DNA of 64,000 nt from Jacaranda mimosifolia (taxonomy: Eukaryota; Streptophyta; Magnoliopsida; Lamiales; Bignoniaceae): positions 9,699,001 through 9,763,000 of the forward strand of contig CM032126.1 in assembly GCA_018894105.1 (NCBI GenBank), written 5' to 3'. Positions 11,140-22,830 of this stretch are shown piece by piece. The notes under the pieces were generated by a model. That model had not been told where the DNA came from, made no database searches, and was given only the letters and a program-made list of their open reading frames with translations. The translations under genes were made by a program, and so were the position numbers. Position 1 is the stretch's first letter, and each line of letters begins with the position of its first letter.

Positions 11140-12450
11140 ATGTGCCTAGTAGCCAGTAAGCCATCTATCTATACTCGCAACCAGAATTTCGTCGGAAGCA
11201 ATGAGGAAGCAGCTCCATCCTGGCAAGACCCAATCAAGCTCTACTTAAGCCAAGGAACAATCCCTAAGGATAGGAATAAGGCTTGCAAGCTCAGAGGGCA
11301 AGCAGCCAAATTTGCCCTCAATGAGCACGGACAACTTTATAAGAGGTCAATATCAAGACCACCCCTTAAATGCCTAACACCTGATAAAGCAAACGAAGTA
11401 CTTCACGAGATCCACGTGGGTATTTGTGGAAATTATTCTGGAGGTCGGTCCCTGGCTCACAAAGTTATCCAATACATGTATTTCTGGCCCACTCTATTAA
11501 AAGATTCCGTCAACTTTTCTACGAAGTGCCGATCCTGCCAACTTAACTTGAACATGCCATACCAGCCCACAACATCGATGGTAAACGTCCAAATCACATG
11601 GCTATTCAACCAGTAGGGGATCAATATAATCGGATCTCTGCCAAAAACATCCAGCCAACAAAAATTTATCATCGTTGTGCTGAAATACTTTACTAAGTAG
11701 GTCAAGGCGGAAGTAGTTTCGAAGATCACCGATGCAGCCATCAAGAGTTTCACTTGGAAGAACATAATCTATCATTTCGGCCTGCCCAAGGTCCTGATCT
11801 CAAACAATGGAACTTAATTTCAAAGTAAGAACACGAGAAATTGGTGCGAGGCCTTGGGGATCTGCCAACACTTTACTTCGATTGGAAACCCCGAAGCTAA
11901 CGGTCAGACAGAAGTCACGAATAGGACAGTCCTCGACCACCTCAAAGCTCGAATAGAAGAAATTGGAAAAAGCTAGGCAGATGACCTCCTCGTAGTGCTG
12001 TGGGCATACAGAACCATCCCTCGAGCAGCTACAGGTCACAATCCTTACAGTTTGGTCTAGGGCTCCAAAGCAGTAATTCCATCTAAGCGGGTGCAACACA
12101 CGGCTTGAGTGATCCATTATAACCCAATCAGAAACACGGCAGAAAGGACCCTCGACTTCATCACCATCGACAAGCTGTTACACGCAGCCTACAACACAAT
12201 GCAATGATACCGATAAAAAATGATGGAACATTACAACAAAATAGTTCAACCGGTAGCTTCAAAGTCAGAGACCTCATCCTGAAGAAGGTCGAAGTGTCGA
12301 GGAGTGTGGGAAAACTCAAGCCAAAATGGGAGGGGCCTTACTCCGTGGTCAAAGTGTCAAAACACATCGCATATAGATAAGCAAACATGCAAGGCAGCGA
12401 ACTTTCGCGACCTTGAAACACTATAAATCTGAAGAAATTCTATGTATAAA
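11140..12450 (+). pseudogene. Tat element integrase (broken)
   Basis: The zinc-binding N-domain lies at about 11,400-11,545 (LHEIHVGICGNYSGG, YMYFWPTLLKDSV, CRSCQ), matching the HHCC pattern. The catalytic core continues with VVLKYFTK near 11,675, where an aspartate is expected before YFTK and is missing. VLISNNGT near 11,793 has N in place of the second aspartate, and GNPEANGQTEVTNRT near 11,884 keeps the glutamate region. The C-terminal part ends near 12,440 (INLKKFYV). Five or more stops occur. With two of the three DDE residues changed, the integrase is dead. Confidence 0.88.
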
Positions 12451-12526
12451 GAGGCTAATTGTCTGAATTATATTTCCTCACAATAATGAAAATTTATGAC
12501 ATATTCCACAAATACCTACTCGCACA

Positions 12527-12845
12527 AATTGATCGTTTAGAGTCGACCAAGCAGGCTTCCAGCCGCCAAGTTAAGGCTTCACAGCTAAGACCAAATAAAA
12601 AAATTGATCGTTTAGAGTCGACCCCAAAGTCGACCAAGCAGGCTTCCAGCTGCTAAGTCAATGCTTCATAGCCAAGACCAAATAAATGAATTGATCATTT
12701 AGAGTCGACCCAAAGTCGACCAACCAAGCTTTCCGCTAAGTTGAGGTTTCACCGTCGAGATCAAGCAAACGATTTGATCACTTACAATCAACCTCGTAGT
12801 TGACTAAAAGGGCCTTCAGCCGATAAATTAAAGATGCATAATGGG
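12527..12845 (+). repeat. four-unit minisatellite after the integrase
   Basis: Four degenerate head-to-tail units start at 12,527, 12,602, 12,689 and 12,772 (lengths 75, 87, 83 and about 75 bp). Shared text: AATTGATCGTTTAGAGTCGAC, then GACCAAGCAGGCTTCCAGC and AAGACCAAATAAA. Length differences come from an extra CCCAAAGTCGAC block in the middle units. Tandem repeats in the 3' untranslated region are common in Tat elements. Confidence 0.88.
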
Positions 12846-13245
12846 AATTAAAATATGTACTGGTTTAGGTCAACATGTTTCATTCGATGATGACCTTGAA
12901 CTAATTTTACCAAAATTTTGCTGCACAAAAGTAACACAAACACTCAAGGACAACACTTAAGAGCAATTGTCGTTGGATGAAATAAATATGTTAAAAGCAA
13001 AGAAAAGAGTACTTCATTCAAGTTCAAATATTCCCAATTACAACCATCCAATGGACTAAAACAAAAAATACATCAAAAGAAGAGCATCAGCTTGATCCAA
13101 TGCCCTCATTATGTTCACCTCAAGCACCCTCCTCAATTGCTTGATCGATTTCATCGATCGAGGGAATTGGAATGGGAACCACGATAGGGTTGTTCGCTCT
13201 TGGCTCCGTCATTGCAACCGCAATGGGAATAGCGATAGTCACTGG

Positions 13246-15590
13246 TTAAGAAACCCCCACCTCGTCGACTAAAAAAACTCCCCCGAGTGGAGGAAGGTAC
13301 TCGACAGCATCAACTATGTCGTCCCGAAGCTCAAACACAAACTCATTCGCAAAGGCAAACTCATTTGCTAACTCATCCAACTTCTTAACCACATCAGTCG
13401 CCTTTTTCTGCGCCTCGATCAAAGGCATGGTAAATGGAACCTCTACAACCCCTTCGACCACAGGGGCCTCGGCAGCTCCCTCTTTAGCATCGGCCTCCTC
13501 GTCCTCAGGGTACGACTGTAGCTGCTCATCTAGAATGAGGCTGATGTGATCTTTATCCTCAGCTTGAAAAGAATAGCACAAAAACTGCAGTTGTTTGATC
13601 GCCTTGTCGAACGCATTCCTAGCATCGTCTAAAGAAAAGACAACGCTCGCATCTTGGAATGTCGAGCATAACAAGAACTGTTACATGGCCTCTCGCCGCA
13701 TCAAAGGCAGCTTTCTGAAGAACTCGACCTGGGCCTCTTGGATTGCCACATTCCGACTAGCTGTCAGACCAGACTTATAACCATGCTGCGCATCCATTCT
13801 GGCCTAGTTGAGCAACTAGTCCATTCTGGTCTTCTCTTCCACGGAGGTGACCAACTGACTATCTTTCAATCGGAGCTGATTGTTGAGCTCCTCGACCCTG
13901 GTTTGTAAAGATTCGAGCTAAGCCTTCAAAGTCTCCATGTCCCCGCCCTCTTGCAGATGCTCACAGTCGGCAAGGGCCAACTCTGACCTCCTATAGGAAT
14001 GGTAGCCCAACTGGCCCACCTGAAAAAAAGAATTCCTGATAAGAGAACAATATTCAACCTAAAAATAAAATTCGACGATACAAGTTTACCATGTTTTAGT
14101 GATAAGCCAGAGCTCTGAGTGTAACATCTTGGCTTAGCCCCATCAATTTCTTCTAGTCGGACGCAAATAGTCCGGCTATCATCAACTTTAGTGAAGTAGC
14201 CCCGATTAACCTCACCGTCTCCATCGAGTAAGAATTATGAACAACCATGCTTGGCTACGTTCTGAACCTTGGCGACGGCAGTCTAGGCAGCTGGAATAAC
14301 ACATCATCCCCACACTGGCCAAATAAATCATATCCAGAGGGTTGGCCGACCTTGTGGCTTTCCCATTACCCTTCTCGACTGCCATCTTCTTAAGAGCAGG
14401 TCCAGCCTGCTCAACCATAGGCCTTTTGCCTCAACCTACAAGGCTGTTTCCTGAGGTTTTCACAGATCGAGCGGGCAATAGAGTGGGCGATGGTGAGGGT
14501 GTCATCACCTCAGGCTGCGCTGCCGCGACCTGAGCAGCCCCTCGACAAGCCGCTGTAGCTAAACAACACTGCTCTTTTTTCTCAGCCCTCGCTAAAGCTT
14601 CTGCTCTTGAGCGATTCATGATCTCATCTCGATCTGCCAAGTAGCAAAAAGTAAAGGGTTAAAATCAAGCAAAGAAAACAAACAAAATAACCAATCATTA
14701 ACAATACAATCTACCCAGTCAATCGTCTGCTGGCAAGTCTAGCTGAGCTGGTGATAGACCAACTAAGACCAAACTCCTCTCCTCGATAAACACCGAGGCC
14801 TCCACCTAACTGAACTCGACCAAATCTCGGATGAATGTATTAGGCCAAGTTGGAGTTAAGTTACCCGGCATCTCGACATGCCCCATCATACCCCCTTGGA
14901 ATATTAAAGCCCCCAGCTAATCGAACATACAGATAACACTTTTTCCGCTCTTGTCCATAGGAAGAGGCTGAGGTAACAAGAAACTTTCAATGGGGTCAAA
15001 CAGTGAGATAATAAAAATCTGACTCCTTGGTACTACCCGACTTTCGGGACATGGGAAGGTGGAAAAGGTTAGAGAAGTTTGCAAAGGTAGCAGGCTGGTC
15101 GAATATATGCATTAGAATAATAAAGCTGTATATAGTCGAGAAACAGTTAGGTTATACACACTTCTAACCCCAAAGTAGTTCGACTATCGGACCACCTAAG
15201 GGGAACCTAAGGCTATATCTAAAGGCATCCTCGAATACAGTTATACACCCAACTGGAGGTTGATGCATCCAACTAGAGGGCCCAAGCACTATAAGTTCAT
15301 ACTCTTCAGGGACATGATACAGCTACCTAATGCGCGCCAGGTCGGCAGGGGTCATTGTAGATACTATTTTACTATAGTGGTTGCAGGTGAATAATCGATC
15401 GCATGATAAAGGGGCCCGACTTGGCCCAACATCACCCCCAGGCTGCGCGTGGTTACTGCTTGAGCTACTAGAGCTAGAGCTACTCGACTCCTCTGATGAG
15501 CCCCTAGGCCGATCAGAATAAGTAGCCTCACTATTCCCTCTCCGACTACGCTCAGAATCAGATAAGCGAAAGATTTCTAGAACAAAGGAG
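13246..15590 (-). pseudogene. antisense ORF of the Tat element, Transposase_28-like (broken)
   Basis: On the strand opposite gag-pol, in the 3' region, a decayed gene reads from about 15,590 down to 13,246. A serine-rich N-terminal stretch (about 15,450-15,480) precedes MTPADLARIR at 15,352, then YHVPEEYELIVLGPS, CITVFEDAFRYSLRFPLGGP and IVELLWG. This is the pattern I know from the plant family named 'putative gypsy type transposon' (Transposase_28, PF04195). A low-complexity Ala/Pro region (14,431-14,640) follows, then an acidic helical C-terminal piece (13,674-13,246, with PEDEEADAKEGAAEAP). Stops lie after ARIR and elsewhere. The function of such antisense ORFs in Tat elements is unknown. 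Confidence 0.7.
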
Positions 15591-15932
15591 GAACGCGAAT
15601 GAAAGCGGGGGAAAGGACTCACTAGTTGCTGATGAACTATATGGCGCAAGATAATAGCAGGAAATGCAATTGGCTCAGAACTCGACCAGATGCAAAGCGG
15701 TAAAAAGTAAAAATGAATACTGTAATAGCGCTTATGTATAGGCCTGCAAACGCAGGAAACCCAAGCGTCTATAATGATGGTGTAACCGCCGCTAGACGTG
15801 CGTCTGGCATGATGTAACTGGCGTATTAAATGCACTAAACCTAGGTCGACTTTCAAAAACCCTCATCGATGGACCCTAGTAACTACACAACGATCCCCAA
15901 TCCTTCTCATCGATCATCTTGTTCAGCATTCG

Positions 15933-15948
15933 AAAGTGGGGGGACTCA
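15933..15948 (+). other. polypurine tract of the Tat element
   Basis: AAAGTGGGGGGACTCA lies directly before the 3' LTR. Such purine runs prime plus-strand DNA synthesis in LTR elements. Position and composition both fit. Confidence 0.8.
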
Positions 15949-16733
15949 TGATGTGGGATAGCCCAATAGGCTCGGCCAAAAGACCACATACTCAAGGATG
16001 TAGCATCAGGCCTATCTCATCCTTAGGGCACAATTGTGCTACCGACTCCAGATGACCCAGATCAACCAAACAGATCGACCTCTTGTACTCTAGCTTTATG
16101 GGGCAAACATTCGACCAAGCCACAGACTGGGACCATTGCCCAACTCTTCGACCGTAGCGCTCGGCCACCTTTTACGCAGTGCGCTAACCCATTGTAAGGT
16201 CGACCCTATCACTGACTCGGGAGGTTGACTCGATGCAAAATCAACTCTCTGCCGTATTAAATGCCCTAACAGGCAGTATGCCTCCGCATTAAAGGCATGT
16301 GCCGCCCCAGTATCGCCTATACTATTGCACTAGACAGGAAGCACTCCCACAGTGTACTATTCTGCCCATGAAACCTGGCGATGCAGCCACCTGAAATAGT
16401 ACAGGAATGGGAGATGACCTAATGCCCCTTATGCAAGGACAAGGACCCTATCTGCATATTAGTGGCATCTCGACAAATCCCCACCAGGAGAAGGCTATAA
16501 ATAACCCCTCTCCAACCTCACTAAAGGTATGCCATTCTCTACAAGAAGCCCTCACTCTGCTGTTCATTATATCTAGTCAATGCTATACTGACTTGAGCGT
16601 CGGAGTACCTTAGCTAATGGCACCTCGACTAGCCTGGCATTTGCTCGTGATTGTAGAACTCGGCCCAACTACTTCAGTAGTCAGTCCTTCCAAAATTATC
16701 ACCAGATCTGGTTTCAAGCAATTTTCACCCTCA
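15949..16733 (+). repeat. 3' LTR of the Tat element
   Basis: It begins TGATGTGGGATAGCCCAATA and ends AATTTTCACCCTCA like the 5' copy. It keeps the TATAAATA box at 16,496-16,503. The next bases (TCAAAAC) include the CAAAA that also precedes the 5' LTR. Confidence 0.9.
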
Positions 16734-16739
16734 TCAAAA

Positions 16740-18790
16740 CTATTATCAATGTTAGGAGTGTCCTCAAACCTTTCTCTAGAAGAATCCTTTTCCCCATACT
16801 TAAACTTAAAATTAGATTGTGATAAAGGAGATAACTTAAAAATAAAGGATTGATTGATGTATTCTTAATATGTGATCCCATGATCCAAAATTGGACTAGA
16901 TGATGTGCCTTAGGAATAGTTCACAAATTCAAAAAATACAGCAATGAAATAAGGGAGCAAATACTGTGAACCTAAACACCCATAACATGGACAATCGCCA
17001 CCTACACTGGCAACGCCATGCAGTTGCCTAGCAAGCACCTATATAGTGGTGGCAACCTTGCTGCCAACCCTTATCATGCCTACAGACTCTAATTTTAATG
17101 AGATCTAGGTGGCCAACCTGCTCTAAGTGGCAGCAATCCTTCCCTCGATCCCTATTGAACCTGCATATTCTAATTTTGACTTTAATTTGGACTTAGTCTC
17201 AACACATGATAGGCCGCTCTCAAAACTAGACATATCACATTCCTAAATTGAAGTTTTCGAAGGAAATTTTTACTAATTGAGGAAATTAGAAAAACATGGG
17301 AACAAAGTATCAAAAAAGAGGTATAGAATTTACCTTGGGAACTCATCTTGTATCAATAAGACTTACTTTCTAAAAGCCTAGAATTGCCAAAATTTGTCTA
17401 AGTCTTTTGGAGGACATAAAGTATGAAACAAGATATCTCCTAGAGATAACTAGTCAATGAGACCTAAGCCTGTGATTGCTTGTGAAAGCAATATCATATT
17501 TTGCATCTCAAATACGCGAGGCACGAGCAAACACGTGCTTGATTATGAGACCCATGCTATGTCTATGGGAAAAAGCTATAGTAATATCTCAGAGCCCTAT
17601 TTCCCCTCCACTATTGAGTTATTCCCACTTTTTTTTTTCTTTCGCTTATCTCACAGGACTCCAACAACTCTCTTATCTCCAAATCTCTCTTGTTTTTTAT
17701 TTAGGAGATATCTTCTCTACAACTGAATCTTCTCTTCTCCTTCTTTAATATGCAGTGCCAAAAATGCAGGCCTTGAATTCCCACTGCTATTCATCTTTTG
17801 TGCATAAGAGATTAACCCATTTCATGTTTTAGCATTTCAAAACACTGTGAAATCATATGCTAGGGTTTGAAAGTGCATGGGCTACTTCATTTAGTGTGAT
17901 TAGGATTTATTTTTGGTGTTTGTGTGTTCTATATAACTCTTTCTTCCCAATATGCATACATCAACCCATAACACAGCACACACGAGCATGACTTTGTCTG
18001 GTATTATTCATTCACCGAGAGCAGAGTCCGTGGGTTCATGTGATTGTATTCTTGTAGTCCAAACTAAACCCTCCCCATGCTTTGCAAGGTATTCCCCTTA
18101 TTGGTTTATATTTCTCTGTGTAAATTTGAAATCAGCTTGTGTTTTTATTTAGGTCTAGGATATCTATTAGTCAGTGATTGTTGTTGTTATGATTTTATTA
18201 AAAAAATACTAGGGTCTTTTGTTGTTCTATGAAAGGACTTAGTCTAAATCTCTTTTTTTTTTTTGTTTTTTTTTGGGGGCGGGAAGGGGGAGAGGGGACA
18301 AATTTATGGGGAATCCTTGCATGTAAATGTTGTCTTGAAAGATAGTTGGAATTGGTTTTGTTCATTTCCATTATGTCTTCTTCAAACATTAAAGTTACTA
18401 CAAACATGTGTCTACTAATTGTTTTAAACCATGAATTTACTGATCATGGACTACAATTGGGAGGAATGTTGGAACTGTTTGGTTGACTGACTTTGGTGTA
18501 AACTGTTGGGGTATGTTTCATAGTTTTGTCAGTTGACTATTAGAAGTTTGTTCCGAATGATTTTAATTGATGATGTACAGTTTGTATCCAAATGTATTAT
18601 TATATTTCCACACAAATTTTACGTTTCTTTAGTAATATCTATTGTTATCATTTCAATAGCTGAAAGTATATCCTAATATTTGCACTTGTCAAACTTATTG
18701 TGCCAAATATACAGTTATTTAAACAAGTATATTATATATGTGATCCCTATATTGCTACAAACATATTGGTATGTGTTGTCATATGTCCAG
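16740..18790. other. unassigned flanking sequence, possible exon near 17,988-18,088
   Basis: No family is recognised. A TATA-like CTATATAACT at 17,929, an ATG at 17,988 and an AAG|GTATTC donor-like site at 18,088 could mark a short first exon (MTLSGIIHSPRAESVG at its start). Frames at 17,457-17,748 overlap a pyrimidine-rich run and have no visible domain. The exon idea is weak and rests only on local signals. Confidence 0.25.
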
Positions 18791-18795
18791 TATGG

Positions 18796-18985
18796 ACTGT
18801 TTACAGGGAAATTTGATATAATATCTAAAAATCTTGATATATTACATTAGATGCGATACCAAACATTTCAACAGTACCATGACTTATAGGTTGTTCCACA
18901 CATCGAATTGAAATTAAACTTGATCTTTGAAATAAAACCCTCATTGTAAGAATATAACCAGTGCAATTTCAATACATAATTGGCT
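18796..18985 (+). repeat. stray copy of the 57.3-57.9 kb repeat unit
   Basis: The segment beginning GGAAATTTGATATAATATCT matches the repeat units at 57,274-57,900 for about 190 bp, including ATCTTGATATATTA, GCGATACCAAACATTTCAAC, GTTGTTCCACACATCGAATT and CCAGTGCAATTTCAATACAT. It therefore records a second insertion or fragment of the same MULE family 38 kb away. The AGTAC motifs of the large array are mostly mutated here. Confidence 0.75.
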
Positions 18986-19518
18986 AGGACAAGTGAACAA
19001 GAAATATTGTAGTTTACCTATCACTTGTCGATATTCTATAGCATCTGTAGGCTTATCTCCATTGTCATAGCATAGCAGTTGAGAACAACTCATTGGGGGT
19101 AAGAACACCCTACCTGTCATGCATGTTAGAATCTCACAGAATGTATATAATATACTTGGGTTGTGACTAAATAAGAAAGTTAGCATTGTGAATCACTTTA
19201 ATGTCTAATAAATAATGGAGAAAGCCAATACCTTTCATGGAAAATCATCGAGATGGAGAGGAGTTTGGTGCATGAAAACCTATTCTTGGGGATGATACAA
19301 GAGAAAGGGGTTATTTACATCGAGTTGTTGGATGGCCTAATTATTTTAAATGGCAATTAAGAAGACTAAGCGTACCATTATAGGCTTGATAATAGGACTA
19401 AAGATGGAGTGAAATTCTATACCCAACCTCATAATGAAGACCTTTGCAACCAATTTTGCTTTATAACGGTCAATGCAACCATCAAATTTTTGCTTAATGC
19501 CCAAAAGGCGTAGACAGG
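18985..19518 (-). pseudogene. Ty1/copia reverse transcriptase fragment
   Basis: On the minus strand the stretch reads KQKFDGCIDRYKAKLVAK (about 19,440-19,495) and FHSIFSPIIKPIMVRLVF, which are the start of the copia RT domain. Then comes QLDVNNPFLLY with VFMHQTP (about 19,250-19,345), equal to the LDVNNAFLHG block. Directly after follows IEYRQVIGKLQYFLFT (about 18,990-19,050), normally some 200 residues further on, so the middle of RT is deleted. Stops are present. The fragment abuts the CACTA transposon at 19,519. Confidence 0.75.
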
Positions 19519-19535
19519 CACTACTAAAAAAACTA

Positions 19536-19795
19536 CTTTTTGCAATGGATTTTGCAATAGAAAAAATCCGTCTCAAAATCCTCGGTCGCAAAAAATTGCG
19601 ACGGATTTTGTCCATCGCAGATTTACGACGGCAATTTTCAACCCAAAATTCATTGCAAAATAGTAATTTTGCGATGATTTTTTTCATCGCAAATTTTTAG
19701 TTTTTTTATATTTTTTGCGATGGATTTTTCCGTCGCAAAACGCAGATTTTGAAGAATTTTTTCATCGCAAAATATTTCTAATTTTTTTATTTTGC
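19536..19795. repeat. subterminal repeats of the CACTA element
   Basis: At least nine copies, in both orientations, of a motif like TTGCGATGGATTTT / TTTTTCCGTCGCAAAA occur in 260 bp (for example TTGCGACGGATTTT at 19,596 and TTTTTGCGATGGATTTTT near 19,714). Two copies are also seen at the other end (27,970-27,992). In En/Spm the subterminal repeats bind the TNPA-type protein during transposition, so these are the likely recognition sites. Confidence 0.8.
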
Positions 19796-19867
19796 AGCAT
19801 TTTTCCAATATTAAAAAACTGTAATCAACAATAGTATATTCATAAATCCAACTACACCATACTTAAC

Positions 19868-20695
19868 TAGAGCTGTAAATGGATATTCAAAAATTTATTT
19901 ACCGTTCGTATTCGTATTCGTTTATACAAAATTTATCTGTATCTATTTAAAGTGGATATTATCCATATTCAATTAGTAGATATCCAATTATAAATGAATA
20001 CGAATATGGTAAATACGTATCCAATCCGTTTAATATTCGATCCGAATACATATTTATTAAATAATATATTATTTATATTTTTCAATAAAAATCTTATAAT
20101 CCATATATGTATATATAAAAATTATAATTGAAGAATTGGGAAGAAAAAAGAATAAATTTAAAAAATTATTGTAATATAGAAAAAAAAAATTGAAGAATAA
20201 AGTTAATCAACATAATTATTGTTGGTTGACTTTATAATTAATATACTTAAATGCCATTATTATTATTATTATATATAAGTACTAATAATTAATTATAAAG
20301 TCAATTATTTATTAAAAATTATACTATTTGTTTGATTGCTTTCGTTTTAATGAAATTATATGGTTTCTTTTATTAATTAAATTATGTATTTGTTACAGGT
20401 TCATAGATTTACGTATTTGAATATTCATAAATAGATATTTAAATAATTATCATTGAATATAAATATAAAACAATAATTTGAACATGAATAAATTTAATAA
20501 AATATGAATGCATCTGAATAATTGTAATCGAATACGGATATATTCGAATCCGACCGATATCCGACGGATACAAATTTGGATATCATTTTTAAATATCCAT
20601 CATATCCGTATCTGTATCCGAATATTCAAAAAGTTAAACAGATGCGAATATGGAAACAGTGTATCCGATCCGTTTAATATCCGTTTACACCCCTA
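19868..20695. mobile_element. non-autonomous hAT-type element nested in the CACTA
   Basis: The ends are TAGAGCTGTAAATGGATAT and the inverse of TAGGGGTGTAAACGGATAT. A perfect 8-bp target duplication, TACTTAAC, lies at 19,860-19,867 and 20,696-20,703, diagnostic of hAT superfamily insertion. The subterminal 150 bp at both ends are rich in ATCCGTATCCGAATAC-like words in both orientations. There is no transposase, and the interior is plain AT-rich sequence. Confidence 0.92.
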
Positions 20696-21049
20696 TACTT
20701 AACAATGTTTATAACCACCAAATGATAAAATAACAATATCTTCCATAAAATCCAAATATAACATTAAATAAATAAAATATTCATATATTCAAGAATATAA
20801 AAGTATTAAAATGTAATTATCAAAGTGTAATCATCTTAACACAGTATATACCTAAATATTCATACATAAGCCAATCAACCATCATTCTTATCATATACGT
20901 TTCTTCGTGGCTGTTCATTAGGAAATCTAAATAAGGATGGTGCAAGAGATACCTCTGGCCAAGGTAAATGTGAGCCCGGTGCCATGAAAGAGAGATTTGT
21001 AGGCGGATAAAATGGTGATGTATGAGGATGAACTGATGGTGATGGGATA

Positions 21050-22670
21050 TGCATATTCTATTGCATGAACATCAGTGGCATCATCACCTCCATATTCATG
21101 AATTTGTGCTTAAACATCATATTCTCTTCTTTTAACATTATCATTTCTTCTTTCAACGTCTTGATCATTTCACTTTCATAGGGCAGACCATTTGGAGGTC
21201 TTCTAGATGAGTGACCCGAGACAAAGGAAGTCTCACTTCCAAGTCCATAAATCCACCCCTCCTTTGATTCGCCTATTGTATCTTTCCATACCTGCATAAG
21301 TAATATTACTACAAATTAATAAAAATCAAATAATTCAATTTGAAAATAAGACAAAATATAAATTAATAACTTAGAACTTTCACCTGAAGTTGAGATGACA
21401 TGGACATCAAAAATTGTTAACACCATCACTTGAACTTTGACTAGAGAACTCTTATAGTCGACTGTTGAACGTATTCTATACATGAAGTACAAAGAAAGAT
21501 CAACATATATAAAAATTTAAACTTTCTACACTAAAAATTAACATATACATATATATATAACATTTAAACTTTCTAACATAGAATTTATAACATTTAAACT
21601 TTTTAAATTGGTTGTTTTTATATAACATACTACTTACATAAGTATTATGTGCAGCTCATTGACCCATATGCGTTCACCTTTTTCATTTATGCGTATACTT
21701 TTTCATTTAATGCAGAATGTGTACGCATAAATGATTTTGCAAGTCCAGGTAGGTGTCCAAGTTTTTTCTCCTACACCCAAATACATTTATCAGGAATCAA
21801 TTATAACTAAAATTAAATGTTAACACTATTATAAAAATTACCAATTTATCTTTGTGTGATAAGTGTAAGATACAACCATCCTGATGAAGTGAAAATACCA
21901 CACCACCATAGTCTGATGCCCGATTCGCTTTATTTTGAGCACTTATCTTTTAGAATACATCCTTGCCCCATTCTAGAAGTAATCCATCCCAAACTTCATC
22001 CCCCATCCAAATATGCTTCTTTTTTGGATTGACGCGCTCGGTGTAACTTATTTTTCAATATCTCTGAGCCACGATACTCAAATATTTTGTGAATCTGTGC
22101 TATCTCATGTTCACACCGAGTAAATTTTTTTTAGACACATAAAAGAATTAAACATTTAGAGAACTCTTACATTTTGAAATTTAACTACAAAAAAAATATA
22201 TGATACTTAACATAATTCTTACCTCAAACTCTCCAAACCACATCGCCCTAACTCCATCTGGAATCTTTTTTCATGATATCCACGCTTCTCGTAAGTGTCT
22301 TTTAATAATAGTACTTATCTCTTGGGCACATAATAACTTCTCGGAGAACCTGTTTCACAAGGATATTTTACAATATATATTATAAAGATAAAATATAATT
22401 TAGTAATACACATAACAATACAAAATTACTGTAATTAAAAAGATTAAAAAATATTACTCTATCCCTCGAGGCTGAATAGAGATCCTCTAAGTAACATCTG
22501 TACTCCCAATAACTGTAGATGCTGGTGTAAATAGGATAGATACGGGAGTAGGTGATCCATATAATGGAGAACTAACCAGCACAACATCTAAATGAGTGTG
22601 TGGAGGTATATACAATTTCAATCCAGTGCTAGATGGAACAACCTTATTTTTTCACTTCCTATTACTTGAC
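21050..22670 (-). pseudogene. CACTA second gene, Transposase_24 (Ptta/En/Spm) like
   Basis: Pieces in order on the minus strand: first-exon-like LKLYIPPHTHLDVVLVSSP (about 22,565-22,640); REAWISWKKIPDGVRAMWFG (about 22,225-22,295), a hallmark of the plant Ptta/En/Spm protein; HEIAQIHKIFEYRGSEILK near 22,060-22,110; SGIRLWWCGIF near 21,900; and a C-terminal exon 21,297-21,058 (VWKDTIGESKEGWIYGLGSE, then a methionine- and lysine-rich coiled coil). By analogy with TNPA it may bind the subterminal repeats. Stops and missing joins leave no intact frame, and exon limits are approximate. Confidence 0.7.
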
Positions 22671-22830
22671 ATCTATAACAAACACTAATTGTGTAAATTA
22701 TAATAGATAAATAACATTAAATAAATCACCATCATAAATTTAGAAGCAATCATAAAGATTGCAATTAATATATTACATCAACAATGAGTTTTTACATAAA
22801 TTTACATTACATAACATTAAATTAAAATAA

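Larger units (their letters stand above)
6082..16733 (+). mobile_element. Ty3/gypsy LTR retrotransposon, Tat type, inactive
   Basis: A complete element lies between two similar direct repeats of about 790 bp (6,082-6,874 and 15,949-16,733). Order on the plus strand: LTR, gag, protease, RT, RNase H, second RNase H, integrase, minisatellite, long 3' region with antisense ORF, polypurine tract, LTR. A second RNase H and a long 3' region with an antisense ORF are known marks of the Tat lineage. A CAAAA sits at 6,076-6,080 and again at 16,735-16,739 and fits a 5-bp target duplication, but it leaves one unexplained T at each edge, so exact ends are uncertain by 1-3 bp. The LTRs differ by roughly 10-15% by eye and all ORFs are broken, so the insertion is old. 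Confidence 0.92.

Noticed and set aside
13316..13549. Ser/Ala-rich plus-strand frame
   Set aside because: It is the shadow of the antisense ORF piece at 13,674-13,246, which has the more protein-like acidic helical composition.
17457..17748. two overlapping frames of about 90 codons
   Set aside because: They read across a pyrimidine tract, have no domain, and two equally open frames overlap.
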